A stretch of 16,942 nucleotides of DNA, from positions 1 to 16,942 of the forward strand of contig USPI01000010.1 in NCBI GenBank assembly GCA_900556535.1. Reading direction: 5' to 3'. Shown in pieces: positions 15,555-16,942 of this stretch (position 1 is its first letter; every line of letters starts with the position of its first letter). Source of the stretch: an uncultured Eubacteriales bacterium. GTDB lineage: Bacteria; Bacillota; Clostridia; Oscillospirales; Oscillospiraceae. Position numbers and translations under genes: made by a program. The notes under the pieces are model-generated. The model was not told the DNA's origin. It searched no databases and was given only the letters and a program-made list of their open reading frames with translations.

Positions 15555-15562
15555 TGAAAGAA

Positions 15563-15682
15563 TTACTGCTTGTTCATTTCGGGGCGGCGCTTTTCGATAA
15601 AGGAATTGACTGCCTCGGAGAAATCGGGCTGGTTAGATGCCCAGACCATCTCCTTTTGCTCATCGAGGAAATACTGCTGCAT
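15563..15682 (-). pseudogene. Remnant: C-terminal 39 residues of an enoyl-CoA hydratase/crotonase
   Basis: Read from 15682 in a frame different from the dehydrogenase, the DNA encodes MQQYFLDEQKE followed by MVWASNQPDFSEAVNSF and IEKRRPEMNKQ and then TAA. The pattern E-x(n)-DFxEAvxxFxEKRRP is the typical carboxy end of crotonase-superfamily enoyl-CoA hydratases such as CaiD. The rest of that protein, about 220 residues, is missing. There is no ribosome binding site before the ATG at 15682, so the piece is not expected to be made as a separate protein. It indicates that a complete crotonase gene once stood between the dehydrogenase and the CoA-transferase, or that the sequence is misassembled here. 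Confidence 0.8.
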
Positions 15683-16737
15683 AGGCGCGCGATGCGGCAG
15701 TCGTTGGTGTAGCCTATGCCGCCCATGACCTGCATTGCGTCGTCGATGACCTCGAAGGCTGCCTTGCCGGTGTAGCGCTTGAGAAGAGAGGCGTCAACAC
15801 CGAGCTGCTCGCCGTTCTGCTTTTTCCATGCGCAGCGCAGCAGCATATTGTACATATTGTCGCACTTTATCTTCATGTCGCAAAGCTTCTGCTGAATAAT
15901 CTGGAAATCTCCGATGTTCTTGCCGAACTGCTTGCGGGTACCGGCGTATGCGAGGGCGTCGTTATATGCGCACATTGCCATGCCGACGTTGGAAACGCAG
16001 GTGAACAGTCTTTCGGTCTCGAAGTTCTTCATGAGCTGATAGAAGCCTTTTCCCTTGGTGCCGACGAGTGCGGATTCGTCAAGCTCAACGTGGTCGAGAT
16101 AAACCTCACAGGTGGGCATGCAGTGGCAGCCGATCTTATCGAGGACGGAGATCTTCACACCGGGCGCATCGAGCGGAACGAGGTACCAGGACATGTCCTT
16201 GTACGGATTTTCGTTTTCATACTCGCGGGCGATGCACATCATGTACGGTGCGACGGTGGCACCGGTGTTGAAGGTCTTGTGGCCGTCTATGTAGACCTTG
16301 CCGTCAACGTGGGTCGCTCTTGTGGTCATGCCGCTGTTGTCCGAGCCTGCCTGGGGCTCGGTGAAGCCGAGCGTGTAAGACTTGATGCCCTTGGAAGCAT
16401 AAGCGAGTATCTTTTCCTGCTGCTCGGGAGTGCCGTAAGCCATGATGTTGTCTATCTCAAGGCTGCCGCCGGGAATGGTCAGTGCAGGCCAGCCGTTTTC
16501 GTAGAACTTGAGCTTGAGAAGGACAGTGGTGACAAGATCAAGACCGTCGCCGCCAAATTTGACAGGATGGTCGATGCGATGGAAGCCCTCCTCTACGAAA
16601 GCCTTGCAGGCCTTCTCGGGATACTTGTGCTCGCGGTCGCACTCCTTGAAGTATTCGTCGTAGTTGCCGCGCTTGATAAATTCTTCCGCGCTTTCAAGCA
16701 GGAGCTCCTGCTCCTCGGTGAGTTTAAAGTCGATCAT
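15574..16737 (-). CDS. Acyl-CoA dehydrogenase, CaiA-like, 3'-truncated and joined out of frame to a crotonase remnant
   Basis: The first 352 residues form an acyl-CoA dehydrogenase most like crotonobetainyl-CoA reductase CaiA: EYFKECDREHKYPEK (28-42), the FAD-site GFTEPQAGSD (124-133), NFETERL (238-244, where E242 is a candidate catalytic base by comparison with isovaleryl-CoA dehydrogenase) and AMQVMGGIGYTNDCRIAR (334-351). The family then continues with a W-R-D segment and a GG-(T/S)-DE motif for about 30 residues. Here that part is absent: after R351-L352 the frame reads 35 unrelated residues rich in Ser and Arg, produced by reading crotonase DNA out of frame. The product is therefore probably inactive or unstable, because the lost part contacts FAD and the partner subunit. 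The ATG at 16737 has AAAGGAG ten bases upstream and fits the family start (MIDFKLTEEQ). It is the first gene of the sigma-54 operon. Confidence 0.85.
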   Translation of the reverse strand: MIDFKLTEEQELLLESAEEFIKRGNYDEYFKECDREHKYPEKACKAFVEEGFHRIDHPVKFGGDGLDLVTTVLLKLKFYENGWPALTIPGGSLEIDNIMAYGTPEQQEKILAYASKGIKSYTLGFTEPQAGSDNSGMTTRATHVDGKVYIDGHKTFNTGATVAPYMMCIAREYENENPYKDMSWYLVPLDAPGVKISVLDKIGCHCMPTCEVYLDHVELDESALVGTKGKGFYQLMKNFETERLFTCVSNVGMAMCAYNDALAYAGTRKQFGKNIGDFQIIQQKLCDMKIKCDNMYNMLLRCAWKKQNGEQLGVDASLLKRYTGKAAFEVIDDAMQVMGGIGYTNDCRIARLCSSISSMSKRRWSGHLTSPISPRQSIPLSKSAAPK

Positions 16738-16782
16738 TAAAATATGACTCCTTTCATGATGATACACGTTGCGGGATTATCC

Positions 16783-16799
16783 CTACGAAAATATCGTAG
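16783..16799. promoter_or_regulatory. Inverted repeat overlapping the -12 element and start site
   Basis: CTACGA (16783-16788), five bases and TCGTAG (16794-16799) form a perfect 6+5+6 inverted repeat, about 46-62 bases upstream of the dehydrogenase ATG. It covers the -12 element and predicted transcription start of the sigma-54 promoter. It may be an operator or a 5'-end hairpin. Confidence 0.5.
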
Positions 16800-16813
16800 C
16801 AAAAACCGTGCCA
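16798..16813 (-). promoter_or_regulatory. Sigma-54 (-24/-12) promoter of the CaiA-like operon
   Basis: On the minus strand the sequence TGGCACG (16813-16807), four bases and TTGCT (16802-16798) matches the sigma-54 consensus TGGCACG-N4-TTGCW exactly. Transcription should start near 16787, giving a leader of about 50 bases before the dehydrogenase ATG. No convincing sigma-A promoter was seen in the same place. Upstream, an AT-rich TAATTA-TT-TAATTA block (16873-16886) lies where a DNA-bending site would be expected, and a direct repeat GAACAGC (16858-16864, 16866-16872) may be part of an activator site. The activator gene is not in the window. Confidence 0.75.
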
Positions 16814-16942
16814 GTATCGGTCAAAAACCGAAGAAAAAAATGGAAACCAAATAAAGAGAACAGCCGAACAGCTAATTATTTAATTAACAATAATGAAGCG
16901 TGCAAATAACGGGAAGAAAAAAGATGAGAAAAAAATCGAAAA

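Noticed and set aside
15574..15720. A simple frameshift sequencing error at the end of the acyl-CoA dehydrogenase
   Set aside because: None of the three frames restores the expected dehydrogenase C-terminus. One frame instead gives a crotonase C-terminus, so sequence is missing rather than shifted.
16768..16942. A further gene upstream of the dehydrogenase
   Set aside because: The stretch is AT-rich, has no open frame with coding character, and is explained by the sigma-54 promoter and possible activator sites.
1..16942. CRISPR array, phage or transposon sequences
   Set aside because: No regularly spaced repeats, integrase, transposase or terminal inverted repeats were seen on either strand.

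Overview
The window looks like a chromosome segment from an anaerobic, low-to-mid GC Gram-positive of the class Clostridia, plausibly a gut Oscillospirales member. The evidence is a bifunctional Rel with Firmicutes-type sequence, a surface enzyme anchored by three SLH repeats, a type III pantothenate kinase beside an ECF S component, strong AGGAGG-type ribosome binding sites, and a good sigma-54 promoter in front of a CoA-based reduction operon. GC-rich third positions are used throughout. The genus cannot be named from this sequence.

Layout. (1) 18-5807, plus strand: a tightly packed operon recJ, rel, dtd, an MBL-fold hydrolase and a PF06695-type membrane protein. The first three genes overlap by 1-4 bases, and a clean terminator follows at 5851-5886. 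(2) 6062-9787, plus strand: a monocistronic, secreted 1241-residue M14-type zinc carboxypeptidase with C-terminal SLH repeats, driven by a near-consensus promoter. (3) 9856-11993, minus strand: a GH13 alpha-glucosidase followed 2 bases later by a Nim/pyridoxamine-phosphate-oxidase-like flavoprotein. An operator-like inverted repeat sits inside the glucosidase promoter. (4) 12178-13581, plus strand: an ECF transporter S component and coaX, probably a pantothenate uptake and phosphorylation pair. (5) 13699-16737, minus strand: a CaiA-like acyl-CoA dehydrogenase, the remnant of a crotonase, a class III (CaiB/HadA-like) CoA-transferase and a hotdog-fold thioesterase-like protein, behind a sigma-54 type -24/-12 promoter.

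The most notable region is the last. The four gene products form a recognisable scheme: CoA-transferase activates an acid, the dehydrogenase/reductase and hydratase act on the acyl-CoA, and a hotdog protein may release CoA. However, the dehydrogenase is cut about 30 residues before its expected end and is joined directly to DNA encoding the last 39 residues of a crotonase in another frame. Either a deletion has removed the 3' end of one gene and most of the next, or the assembly is wrong there. The sigma-54 promoter upstream has a perfect 6+5+6 inverted repeat across its -12 element and start site.

No tRNA, rRNA, CRISPR array, insertion sequence or prophage gene was seen. No intergenic stretch exceeds 300 bases.
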